Below are positions 11,395 through 21,550 of a stretch of 64,000 nt of DNA, piece after piece (within the stretch, counting starts at the first letter, position 1; every line of letters begins with the position of its first letter). Made by a program: the position numbers and the translations under genes. The DNA comes from Cordylochernes scorpioides. Lineage: Eukaryota; Arthropoda; Arachnida; Pseudoscorpiones; Chernetidae. The stretch spans positions 11,371,425 through 11,435,424 of the forward strand of contig CP092869.1 in NCBI GenBank assembly GCA_030710605.1, given 5' to 3'. The notes beneath the pieces are model-generated. The model was not told the DNA's origin, made no database searches, and worked only from the letters and a program-made list of their open reading frames with translations.

Positions 11395-12590
11395 ATGCAG
11401 CCTATTGTAATCAAATCAACGATCGGCCCAGCTGGCGAAAATATCAGTATAATCGAAACCAACATACTTTTGAAAATCCTTGAAAGATGTGGCATCGAGT
11501 ACAAAGTAGAAGAAACTCCTTCAACAAAGAAACGAACTCGCGAATCCCCATCAGATTCAACATCACGTAGCCACAAGACACCGAGAATGGAAGTTGTCTC
11601 ACAGCATAATGAAAACGATGACTCAATGAACGAGGTAACTCATGTCCCTCAAAAAACGTCCGCAGTTACCCCTCCTCAGGTTAACGGAAAAAACATTGAT
11701 GAAGATGGTCCTTGGACAACAGTTACACATGTAAAAAAGCCAAGAATACCACCTCTAATAGCAGAAAATGTAACAGATTGAAAGTTGCTCTGCCAAGAGC
11801 TTAAAGACCTGTGCACAGATAAATTCCAATGCGCGATATCAGGAAATAAGCACATTATCAAGGCCAAAAATATGTCAGACTTCAAAAAATCAGGGAATGT
11901 TAAAAAAAAAAAACAATGGCGGCTACTCTTATAGACTCCAAGAAGAAAAACCGCTCAAAGTGGTATTAAAGGGCGTGACATCAGCCTACAAGACTGAAGA
12001 TATAGCAATAGAACTTGCAACAATGGGATTTACTGAGACCTCTGTGGAGAGACTTCATAGACAATCAATTAAAAGGCCAATGAATTTAGTACTAGTAGTA
12101 TCACCGAAAAATGAACATAACAAGAAAATTTATGGAATAACTGAACTTCTCTACCAGAAAATTGCAGTAGAATCTTTCAGAACAACAAACCGTGTCACTC
12201 AATGCTTCAACTGCCAGGGTTTCGGGCACGGTCAACTTAACTGCTTCCTGAAACCAAAATGCGTCAAGTATGCAGAGGAGCACCATTCGAAGAGCTGCCA
12301 AAGAAAGTCAAGACAATTTCCCCAAAGTGTGCAAACTGCGAAGAAGCGCACACGGCCAATTACCGCGGATGCCCTAAGTTTCCAAGAGTACATCAGCAAC
12401 AGCCAAGATACCCTGGTCAGTACAAACTAACAACCCAATTCCGATTTCACAAAGATCTGAAACACTGCCGAAAATTGTAGAACAACAAAACCAAAGCAAT
12501 GCTGAGGTTGTGACAAGAAAAACTTCTCGTTCTGAAACTAAGGACCTGTGTGAAAATTTGATGCAAGTAATCAAAACATACCTACAATGA
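11395..12590 (+). pseudogene. LINE A copy 3 ORF1, frameshifted
   Basis: Starts MQPIVIKSTIGPAGENISII, stops at 11781 and resumes in frame at 11897-12430, then shifts again to a frame ending near 12480. The pre-C2HC-like region and the first knuckle (CFNCQGFGHGQLNC) are present. The second knuckle has lost a cysteine (CVKYAEEHHSKSC), unlike copy 2. ATGA overlap with ORF2 at 12587-12590. Confidence 0.8.
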
Positions 12591-13521
12591 ATTGCAAATT
12601 ACCTTTTAAAATTATTGCTTGGAATTGTAACTGAGTCAAATCAAAGAAAGAAGAATTATTAGACTTTTTAGAAGATAACTCAATAGACATTGCTCTGCTC
12701 AGTGAAACTCATCTTAAACCATCAATTGATCTAAAGTTCAGGAACTATAAACCATTAGAACTGACCGAATTACAGGAAAGGATGGGGGAACAGCCATCAT
12801 TATAAAATCCTTTTTTAAATATAAAAATATGATGATTCATACTTCGAACTTGGAAAATACTTCAATATTGATAAAATCAGATGGAAAAACCTTCTTGCAA
12901 ATCGCAGCAATTTATAAGAAGCCTGAGGCACCATTATTGGAAGAAGATTTGAACCAACTGATAAAACACAACCACGCAATAATCGTTGCAGGAGTCTGGA
13001 ACTCCAAACACCCTCTTTGGGGATCAAAGACTTCTAATAACAGTGGAATCGTGCTGCACAATTTCTCTGAAAGAGAAAGCCTCGACATTGTCGCACCTTC
13101 GTCACCCACGTATTTAAGTCTATTCGGCAATCCCGATTTCCTAGACTTCGCTGTTTTTAAAAACATTCCCTGGACCCCAAAGGCCAGAACAACCAACGAT
13201 TAATCATCTGACCATCTCCCTGTAATCTTTGAATTGAATTGTCCAAAGGATACATTCACAACCCAGCTCAGCCGAGTAACTAATTGGGTTCATTTTTTCA
13301 ACAAGATCTAATCTCCACCACGCCCCCCCCCCCCAGACTCCCCTTGAAAACTAAAGTAGACATTGATTCAGCAGTTGGAATTTTAAACGAGAAAATTAAT
13401 AATAGCTACTCGAAAAACACCATAGTCTCATCTTCCAAATTAATAAATAACCCAAAAACCAAAGCCTTAATAAGGGAGAAAAATAAAGCTAGGAAAAGAT
13501 CGCAATCAACCTGGGATCCAG

Positions 13522-13558
<37 letters not shown>

Positions 13559-15331
13559 CTACTTACCTCAATCTTCAAGGAAAGGTGAATCAAGCCCTTG
13601 AAGCAGAGAAATCTTAAAATTGGAATAGTATTTTAAGCAAACTTGAATCGAGCCCAACAGACTTCTGGAAAAAAACAAAACCCATTAGGAAAAAAATTGA
13701 CAAAATCACTAGTTTAAATGCAAATGGAAAAACTTAGCTGACCGACAAAGAAATTGGAAATGATCTTTCAGAGCATTTTTCCAAGCACTTTTCCAAGGCG
13801 GAGGATGAGGTTCCGTCTTACCTAACAGATAAAACTTGCCATCATCCCCAAGAGAATATACTATCAAAGACAACGCCAAATGAAGTCAAGGAAGTGATTA
13901 AAAACTTAGGAAATCACAAAGCTCCAGGCCACGACAATATTACGCCGCAAATGACTAAATTCCTCCCCATCAAATGGATAGTTTTCCTTCCTGGGATCTT
14001 CAATGCTGCATTACACCTGTGCTACTTCCCAGAGACATAGAAAAATGCCATTTTCATAACCATTCCAAAAAAAAAAAATCACCTGAAGATCTCAGACCAA
14101 TCATCCTTCTCTCTACCATCGGTTAGGTATACCAGAGGATTATTCTTCGCAGATTGCAGACATACATGGATTCTATTAACTTTATCATTCCTTAAACATT
14201 TTGGATTCAGAAAAGGACACTCCATAACCCACCAGCTAATCACAGTAATAGCCTACATCCAAATAAGAAAGTCCCACAAGAAGGCGGTAGGTGCTGTTTT
14301 TCTAGACTTTAGCCTTTGATAGAGTATGGCCTGAAGTCTTGATAACAAAAATAACTAAAATTCAATTTACAAGGGAATTTATCAAATTCTTGAAAAATTA
14401 TCTCCAGGACAGGACCTTTTCAATTAAGCAAGGGAATTATATAACCACGGCAAAACCAACCCAGATTGGAGTCCCTCAAGGCTCTATCCTTGGACCCTAC
14501 CTATTCAACATCTACATCAACGATTTCTCTCCACATCCAAAATGTCCAATAAAACTTTTCGCAGATGACGCAGAAATTTTATCAAACTCCAAATCAAGAG
14601 GAATAATAACTACACAACTCCAAAATGACATAAACAGTATAACCAAATGGTGAAATGGTTGGAAATTAGACATCAACTCAAAAAGTCTCAGGCAATAATT
14701 TTTCCTTCATCAGACAATAAAAAATTCAAGCCACTATCCATCCTAAAGGTAAACCAGAGCCCTATTAACTGGACTGACAGCCTTAAATATCTTGGAGTTA
14801 ACTTAGACTCCAAGTTGAAATTCAGCATGCATGTCAAAAATATCATAAAAAAAAGCAAAAATCGCAAAAATAACATTATCAAACCTGTTCAACTATAGAA
14901 GCAAATTGACTACAAAACAAAAGTCTACTCTATACAGAAGTTGTATCCTCCCGATAGTAATATACGCACTCCCAGTTTGGTGCAAATATATTACAACGAC
15001 AGACAAAAATAGGATAAACGCATTTATGAGAATCTGCCTTCGGACAAGTATAGGAGCTCCATTCAACCTATCAAACAAGATACTAAAAGAGGACTTGAAC
15101 CAACCCGATATAGAAGATATGTACCAAACTTACGTTAAGAAATTATACCTTCTAATGCAAAATTCAAATAACCCAACCATACAAGATATTCTACAAAATA
15201 AAGGAGATATCAATCCACGATTCCGACGACCCTGCCCTGACACTTATTTAAGAGCTCATCGCTCAACAGCTGCCCTCCTGCAAGGTCCGGGGGGACCACC
15301 TTCACTCCACCAACTCGCCATGTGTAAATAG
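12587..15331 (+). pseudogene. LINE A copy 3 ORF2: endonuclease and reverse transcriptase, broken
   Basis: Same order as copy 2. The in-frame TGA after the first endonuclease block is at 12632-12634. VAGVWNSKHPLWGSK replaces the VAGDWNSKHP of copy 2, losing an aspartate in an endonuclease block. RT motif B is intact (about 14470-14500), while motif C reads FADDAEIL. Additional stops and indels occur throughout. The C-terminal part (14906-15331) is the only copy with the uninterrupted end NNPTIQDILQNKGDINPRFR, which shows that the frame change near 1250 in copy 1 is secondary. Confidence 0.82.
13525..13555 (+). repeat. (TA)n microsatellite inside LINE A copy 3
   Basis: About 15 TA units at a position where copy 2 has only TCATAGAGC, so it expanded after insertion. 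Confidence 0.9.
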
Positions 15332-15398
15332 CCAGGCCAAGGTGACTCACGAGCTCTGCTCGAATGTAACACCTGTAAATTGAGACCAAATAAAATAA

Positions 15399-15416
15399 AT
15401 GTAAGGTAGTTAGTTA
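15399..15416 (+). repeat. LINE array junction 5 (altered)
   Basis: ATGTAAGGTAGTTAGTTA: the junction word with a small internal duplication or insertion. It ends the LINE array. Confidence 0.55.
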
Positions 15417-15503
15417 TGAAGAGAAATTAAAAAGTATTAATTTCTTCGAGGTATTGGTGATTACTCTGCTCGATGATAGAATAGGAAAGTCTTAGCTCGA
15501 ACA

Positions 15504-15960
15504 TATTGTGTTTATAATTTTGCAATTGTTTTGAGAATCTAAAGTTATAGATTCAAATGATGAAAAGGCTTGAAAGCTTGACATTTCATCTTTATATAAA
15601 AAAACATTTTATAATTATCTTGATTGGTATATTGTGTTTATAAGATTCTATATCGCGCGTTATAAGTGATAATTTCAAAAGGCAAAGCTTATTTTTATCT
15701 TTATAGAGAAATTTATTACAATTATCTTGATTGGTACATTAACACAACGTAATAAGACTAAATCCAAATAAATAGTGTGTGACTTTTCGGTAACAGAATT
15801 GTTACCGTCATCAGATAAAAGCACTGAATTCCGACACTATTTATTTAGATTTGGTCTTATTATCTTGTGTTCATAATCTATAATCTAAATTGTGTTATAC
15901 CATTGATTGGTGTATTGTGTTTATACCTTTACAATTATTTTAAGAAAATCTATAGCAATA
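15504..15960 (+). repeat. Subterminal repeats of the left arm
   Basis: Imperfect repeats sharing ATTATCTTGATTGGTA followed by TGTGTTTATA (at about 15613, 15731 and 15902 in variants) and GATAATTTCAAAAGGCAAAGC-like stretches. It also holds GGTAACAGAATTGTTACC (about 15789), a short palindrome. No coding signal. Confidence 0.6.
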
Positions 15961-15974
15961 AGCTATGATGCATT

Positions 15975-16200
15975 AGCGCGCCATTTGTTATAAAAATACG
16001 AAACTATTTTAGACGCGTATGATTCTTTTAAAAATAAAATAATTTCTACTGCCCTTACTGCAATGGGGAAAATTAATGGGAGGCACTGATGAGCCAGGCC
16101 CTCCCATTAATTTTTTTCATTGCAGTAAGGGCAGTAGAAATTGTTTTATTTTAAAAAGAATCATACGGGTCTAAAATAGTTTCGTATTTTGATAGCTATA
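15975..16200. mobile_element. Foldback MITE (MITE-2 family, short form)
   Basis: Two inverted arms, left TACGAAACTATTTTAGACGC (about 15997) and right GGTCTAAAATAGTTTCGTA (about 16169), flank a centre with CTGCCCTTACTGCAATG and its complement. The right arm of the giant repeat lacks it, so it inserted after the arms formed. Confidence 0.7.
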
Positions 16201-16496
16201 ACTGATAGATTCAAAAAGGAAAGGTACTTAGTCAAATTCAGTGGTCCAGGAAATTAGATTTTCAAGAAGAGAGAGGGTCCTGGGGTTAACGACAGACATA
16301 AAAGTGTCGGGAAAAAAGGACTCCCTAATAAGATCATGGCGGCAATAAACCAGATACCATCAGGGAAGTACATAAGTCAATGGACCCTTTGTCCTCACAG
16401 CCCAACTCTCTCTCGATAAAACTCCTAATCTGGAGAGTAGTAAGTTGATGATGATTATCATTCTCGTCCAGCTAGACAATGACAATTATCATAATT

Positions 16497-16811
16497 TTGT
16501 AAACGACATTTGAAATTATCCCGCAAGTGTTTCTTTAAAACGAAAAATCGAAATTTATTTTAAGGAAAAATAACGAATATTTAGAACCTTAAGGATGACG
16601 TATGAAAGGATGAATTGTGAAGAGTAATGATAAACGGAAAAAATAAAAGTATCCAGGGATGGGAATCGAACCCACAGTGTTCTGCTTACCGGGCAGATGC
16701 CATGTCCACTAGGCTACCCTGGACAAATTTCTCCTTTCGTAAATATTAAAAAAAGTAATCATCAATCAATCATAAGAAACAAATGCGGGATATTTTCAAA
16801 TGTCGTTCACA
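16497..16811 (-). mobile_element. MITE-1 carrying a tRNA-like sequence (left-arm copy)
   Basis: Terminal inverted repeats: left GTAAACGACATTTGAAATTA (16499) and right, complementary, AAATGTCGTTCAC at about 16798-16810, with the inner pair CCCGCAAGTGTTTCTT / AAGAAACAAATGCGGG. The centre is a 72-base tRNA-like sequence on the minus strand. No ORF. Further copies are at 54697-54715 plus 61578-61860 and at 52523-52818. Confidence 0.8.
16652..16723 (-). tRNA. tRNA-like cloverleaf in MITE-1 (Thr-GGU-like; probably not a functional tRNA)
   Basis: 72 bases on the minus strand fold as a full cloverleaf: 7-bp acceptor TCCAGGG/CCCTGGA, D stem GCC/GGC, anticodon stem TCTGC/GCAGA with loop CCGGTAA (anticodon GGT), and T stem GTGGG/CCCAT with loop TTCGATT. 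The A box (TAGCCTAGTGG) and B box (GGTTCGATTCC) match Pol III promoter consensus. Position 33 is C instead of the near-universal U, and GGT is an uncommon eukaryotic Thr anticodon. Together with its location at the centre of a repeated MITE, this makes a tRNA-derived promoter or pseudo-tRNA more likely than a working tRNA. Confidence 0.6.
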
Positions 16812-16853
16812 ATCATAAGCCGCATTATATTGTATTATAACATAATTTTATTG

Positions 16854-17275
16854 AAATATATTTGGTTGTTTTTGCTTGAAGAAACAAAGCGGGGATTCTT
16901 AGGTGACTTATCTTTGTCTCAATCCGATAGTCAACAAATATATAACTGGATAATTGCAATGACCTTTAATCAAGTTCTTCTCTTCGGTTTATATAAATTC
17001 TACAAGGCCGTTGTAACCGTTCGGAGGAGATTAATAGAATGACCGAATGTCGTAGTCCATTTGGATGAGGAAAGCGAAACTAGAACGCGGCTGATTCCAC
17101 ACTCGTCTGTTCAGTGATACGCTAACCTTGACGTATGCACAAAGGAACTTGTGACCATTGAACTTGCGTCGGACCAGGAGGCTGTTGTTGGCTGCTGCCT
17201 GGAGTATAGGAGCTCCATCTATTATTGCTTCCTGTGGTGAATCTGTATAAGACTGGTGGTCTTAATAAAGTATGT
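16854..17275 (+). pseudogene. Family X: conserved C-terminal reading frame and 3' end (left-arm copy)
   Basis: I do not recognise the protein. The frame reads LSQSDSQQIYNWIIAMTFNQ then VTVRRRLIE, a stop, and PNVVVHLDEESETRTRLIP. Two other copies in the window (minus strand of 54228-54660 and of 39848-40140) keep VRRRLIESPNVVVHLDEE-like sequence with mainly conservative changes (SPNVV / LPNIV). This suggests all derive from a coding element. The 3' part has AATAAA followed by TGTGTGTGTA. It probably represents the 3' end of an unidentified transposon gene. Confidence 0.45.
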
Positions 17276-17359
17276 GTGTGTATGATTTTATTGATATCTT
17301 ATCAACACTTACAAAAGTTCAGAGTCTTCACTATTGTTTTAAAATGATAATTAGATATA

Positions 17360-19691
17360 CAACAACAACAAAAACAACAAAAGCCTTTATTTAGGGCATT
17401 CCGCCCCATACAGGATTCGCCGTATTTACACGTCAACAAGAGGAGAGGGAAGAGGAAACATTTACAACAAAATAAGGTTTGACTCACATTCAGTTACCTA
17501 TTTACAGATAGTTCATCCTCCAGTATCCTTTGCCCTGCATTCCTTCTCATGCGCCCAGCTTCTGTGCAGAACTTAAAGTATCTAACAATCAGTAATTCAT
17601 CATTCAGAGCTGAAGAGAGAAGTTGACATATTCGATGGTATCTAAATTGACCAGAAGTAGGGCTTGGGAAAATTTCAGTTCGTTTTTCTGTTAAGAGAGG
17701 GCATTGGAAGAAATAGTGAACCAAATTATCATCCATGAGATCCTTACAAAGTAAACAGTTCCGGCCATTTTCTTTCCAGAAGTCTTTTCTTTCTTCCCTG
17801 AAAAATTGCCATAAAACTCTATGTTGTGCAACTAGTCTTTTGTTGGAAAGCGAGATATTTAATCGTAGGTACTCCTCTGTCATGAATGATTCACTCAAAA
17901 ATTTGTAGTGAGCAAAGTGGGTTGAATCAGTGATTTTCATCTGATCGTTTTGAATTAGTTGGTCTGTGGTAGTTCTAATTATGCCTGGCAATTCTTTCTG
18001 TATGGCTAAGTAGTCTTCGCAGCCCTTAAGAAAGGAATATCCCTTAGAGTCTAGAATTTTTATTAAATTTTGAGTAAAACTCTTTTCTATTTCCTTTTTC
18101 GCGGTGACTTTCCAGAGATAGTTTAAGCAAGCATGTGGTAATCTGCTCGTCTCCATTTTTAGAATCCTGACCCAAAACTTCAATGTGAGTTTTACAGCAT
18201 TAAGTTCAGTTGATATTCTTCCACATTCTCTTCTGAGGACATATCCTGGTGTGAAGTTTGGTAAGTCTAAGAGACGACGAAGAAATGCATCTTGGGTATT
18301 ATTGACTGTCTTCAGCTGGTTAATTGCCCACATTGGTGCCGCATATAGTAAAGTAGGAAGAACAATAGTGTCAAGAAGTTTCATCACTGAGGTAAAGGAC
18401 TTTATTCGCGCCTTTGTAAGGATTCTCCAAAGTGCATTAATTGCATTCAGTGCTTTGTTTCTAAAGTATTGGGAAGCATATTGGGTCGAGATTTTTGTAG
18501 TCAGAGGGTAACCCAGATATGTATACTTAGCTACTATTGTCAGGGGTTGCTGACCCCAAAACCATGTCTCGGAAAGAGCTGTTCTTCCACCGTTTCGAAA
18601 CACCATTATTTTAGATTTATTTTGGTTTAACGTTAGGCAGTTCTCTTCTAAGTACTTTTTAAGTAAGTTAATCTTCAATTGCAAATTTATTTTCGATTAT
18701 CCTAAGATCATTATGTCGTCTGCATACAGTAAAAGGTGTATAGTTCCATAATTCTCAAGATTTATGCCTGGCAATTCTGATTCATCGAACAGGTGTACCA
18801 GATCGTTTAGAAAGAGAATGAATAAATAAGGTGACAACGGCTCCCCCTGCAATACTCCCGCTTGTATTTTGATAGCCTCCGTGAAGGAACCCCGCCATCT
18901 GACTGTTGCCGTCATTTGGGTATAATAGTTCTTAATTAGTTTAATAAATCGGCAACTCAGACCATTTAATGCTAATTTTTCCCAAAGTAGATGGTGCGGC
19001 ACAGTATCAAAGGCCTTCCTTAGGTCAATGAAGAAGGCATATAACTTTCCCCTTCTACGGCTAAGGGTCATTTGAATTAATGATACGAGCGTGAAAATGT
19101 GGTCCTGACAAGAGTAGCCTTTTCTAAAACCAGCCTGATTTTCTGCCAAAATTGACTTTCTCTCCATCCAATCATTCAATCTTGTCTTCAAGATAGATGT
19201 AAATAATTTCGATAGGTTAGAAATCAGGGATATTCCTCTGTAATTTGACGGGTTGTCCGGATCTCCATTTTTAAATATTGGGTGGATTATCGTTTTTGTC
19301 CATTGTTGAGGAACTTGGGATGTCCCTAAGATTTTATTAAATAAGTTCCTGAGATAAATTGTATGTTCTTCTAATAAATATTTAATCGCTTCGTTAGGAA
19401 TTTCATTAAGTCCTGTAGCCTTATTTTTACCCAATTTGGAAATTTCCTTGGTGACCTCAGTTAGAGATATTTCACAATCTAATTCGGGGTCAATGTCCAA
19501 TATCTCAAGTGGTAACTGTACAACTTTTGTTAAATTTGAACCAAGTAACTCCCGGTAGAAGACCTGCCAGTCTGCAGTAGAAATTTCACCTTGTAGGTTA
19601 TTCCTATATTTAAGTGAATTAATAGTCTTCCAAAATTGTGAAGGATCTTTTACATTACTGAGGATAACTTGAATTTTGTCAGTATAGATTA
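17360..19691 (-). mobile_element. 5'-truncated LINE, family D (CR1/Jockey-superfamily type)
   Basis: Minus-strand element flanked by a 14-bp target-site duplication GATAATTAGATATA (17346-17359 and 19692-19705). The 3' end has AATAAA in CCCTAAATAAAGGC (about 17383-17397, minus strand) and a TTGT-rich tail at 17361-17381. It contains RT but no endonuclease, so it is truncated at the 5' end. Clade not assigned. Confidence 0.88.
17494..19691 (-). pseudogene. LINE D reverse transcriptase and C-terminal domain, one premature stop
   Basis: Read 19691 to 17494. RT blocks: NKATGLNEIPNEAIK, NYRGISLISNLSKLF, AGFRKGYSCQDHIFTL, motif A FIDLRKAFDTVPH, motif B AGVLQGEPLSPYLF, and motif C LLLYADDIMILG (about 18700-18730). 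A single in-frame TAA at 18697-18699 separates motif C from the rest, and the same frame then runs on to 17494. The C-terminus carries CLLCKDLMDDNLVHYFFQCP, the usual LINE zinc motif. Apart from that stop and the missing 5' end the frame is clean, so this insertion is fairly young. Confidence 0.88.
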
Positions 19692-19705
19692 GATAATTAG
19701 ATATA

Positions 19706-20075
19706 TACAACTATAAGAACTTTGAACTATTTTAGATACATATGATTCTTTAAAAAATAAATCATATTCCTATTACCCTCTACTGCAATGATAAAATAAT
19801 GGAAGAGCCTGGCTTAACAGTGGTGAATCCTCACAGCGGTTTCGATAGTTTAATCTACCATACCGCTGTAATATTACATTCTTCGGTTTTCCTACTATAC
19901 TGATACTAAATCTAGACTCTTGTAAGGTGTATTTTAAATTAAATATGGACATAACTTTGAGGAGAGTTTTTTTATTACAGTAAGAGCAGTAGAAAAAATT
20001 GATTTATTTTTAAAAGATTCATTCGCGCCAAAAATAATTCAAAATCTTATAACAGATGGCAAGCTAATGTATCAT
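19706..20075 (+). mobile_element. MITE-2 copy (left-arm inner end)
   Basis: Non-coding element with AACTATTTTAGATACATATG at the left and a complementary-type end near ATTCATTCGCGCC (about 20018). The interior is GGTTTCGATAGTTTAATCTACCATAC-like. Matches the minus strand of 53780-54150 and, more distantly, 47033-47440. Confidence 0.7.
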
Positions 20076-20541
20076 ATACAACTATGTACAATGTACATTT
20101 AATTGATATTTTTGAGTCAAGATTTATTTATTACTAGTTGCAAATAAGACACGCTATATCCGATCTGGATAATTGCGCGTGAAACTATTCACAATAATTC
20201 ATATTGTAGTAGAGTAGGTAAAATAATTGTCAAAAAGAAAATAAACAATTAAGAAAAAGAGTATTGAGTAAACATATACATGTAAAAAATAAGCAACAAC
20301 ATAAGCAGATAGAAGAAATCCCAAGATAGTTATTTACAATATGTTAAGCAATGATGGAAGTTGATTTAATGAAGTTTTCTGTAATAATTAGCATCGTGGA
20401 GAGAGAAAGTTGATCAAGTTGAGCCATTTACAATGAGTTATATTCCAAAGTAACTTATTAATTATTTACATTGATCAAGATGAAAAATATCTTCTGTGCT
20501 GACTGAAGTTTTATGGCGGATTTGGATAAATTGATCAACCA

Positions 20542-20830
20542 GTGGCACAAGGAGGATATATTCATATGGATAAGTTACATAGATATCGTATTTTGCATTT
20601 GATAAAAAAAAACAGTGAAACACACATATGTCACTCGTTACAAAATTATTATCCAGATATTCATTTCATCGTAGAACAAGAACAGCTTAACAGACACACA
20701 CACACTATTCCATTTTTAGATATATTTACCATCAAATATATATCCAGATAACATTACACAGTTTATTATTTAAAAAAACATACAGCCTCCATAACACACA
20801 CTTCACCTCAAGTTGCCCCATCCCTATATA
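20542..20830 (+). pseudogene. Penelope-like element RT fragment (relic)
   Basis: The frame from 20542 ends at 20751 and includes YYPDIHFIVEQEQ and IPFLDIFTIK, the region just after the YVDD box in PLE reverse transcriptases. After the stop another frame gives YTVYYLKKHTASITHTSP. The PLE at 54973 has the matching pieces SYHPDLSFAIEK, IPFLDVLILR and TTVYYKKNSHPCYTHFSS in the same order. Short and decayed. Confidence 0.6.
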
Positions 20831-21187
20831 TATAAAAGTCAGTGTATGTATGTATGTATGTATGTCGGCTGTACACGTCCACAATACGTAACTAATCTGG
20901 CTGAAATTTTAACAGTATATAGAGTTGAATCTGGAAAAACTTATAGGTAAATTTTCAAGCTTCTATCTCGAATATCCTTGGAGTTATTAACAAATTATCA
21001 ACATATTTTCCCCAATTCACTCGCAACTAGCGCCTCACTGCGGTAATTTCGAGAAGTAAACGACCATATGGAGCCCTCCCACGGCGCGACGGGTTTTGGA
21101 TAGTGACCTTGAGTGAGGTAATGATGGCGTAGGGGCAAGAAATCACTTGCTATCATTTCATGTATATATCAAATTTAAAATAAATTC
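20822..21187 (+). mobile_element. Helitron-like 5' end
   Basis: Starts CCCTATATATATAAAAGTCA and then GTATGTATGTATGTATGT, followed by CTAATCTGGCTGAAATTT. This layout resembles the 5' terminus of arthropod Helitrons (TC plus TATATATAAAA). Gypsy-1 is inserted at 21191. No CTAG-type 3' end was found, so it is a fragment or a chance resemblance. Confidence 0.38.
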
Positions 21188-21191
21188 ATAT

Positions 21192-21413
21192 TGTAGGCGC
21201 CATCCCGACCAGAGAACCACAGATAAACAGATTATAAACGCACAGAATATAGAATCCGAGCTCCCCAGTAGAAGGAATACCCGGAAGACGACGGTACTCT
21301 CTGTTACATGTGTTGTTCACTATTATGATTTTGTTTTAATAAACGCTACTAAATTATTTTCATTGGATCCTCTCTTTCTTTTTCCCAGTAAGAAACGCCT
21401 ACGGAAGCCAACA
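21192..21413 (+). repeat. gypsy-1 5' LTR
   Basis: Begins TGTAGGCGCC and ends CCAACA. Contains TTTTAATAAACG, a polyadenylation signal candidate, in the 3' half. Confidence 0.93.
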
Positions 21414-21550
21414 GAAATTCAGAAGTGGGATTGTCCTGAAGAAAATTGAAGATTCACTGGAATAATTTGGAAACGAGAAGGACGTGGCGCGGTGACCGAT
21501 CAACGTAAGAGGAGTTGCATGGTATGTACGAAATTTAATTACCTATTCCT

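Larger units (their letters stand above)
11375..15398 (+). mobile_element. Jockey-like LINE, family A copy 3 (near full length)
   Basis: About 4.0 kb copy collinear with copy 2, with the same leader, ORF1, ORF2 and 3' UTR. A TA microsatellite lies in ORF2 at 13525-13555 and a C-run near 13322-13334. The right junction is altered (see 15399). Confidence 0.9.
15504..20075 (+). repeat. Left arm of a large inverted repeat
   Basis: Reading outward to inward: subterminal repeats (15504-15974), unique sequence (16200-16497), MITE-1 (16497-16811), family X block (16811-17345) and MITE-2 (19706-20075). The same blocks occur inverted at 62980-53780. Clear diagnostic matches include 16206-16490 with 61868-62150, and 17281-17345 with 54150-54220. 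LINE D (17360-19691) and a foldback MITE (about 15975-16200) are insertions present only on this side. Excluding insertions the arm is about 2 kb, diverged from its partner by visible substitutions and small indels. Confidence 0.8.

Noticed and set aside
1-15398. LINE array as proven telomere
   Set aside because: Only one TTAGG per junction and no telomeric repeat run in the window; kept as a hypothesis in the findings.
16652-16723. A functional nuclear tRNA-Thr gene
   Set aside because: Cloverleaf and promoter boxes are good, but it sits at the centre of a repeated MITE, has C at position 33, and its second copy is degenerate. Kept as tRNA-like.
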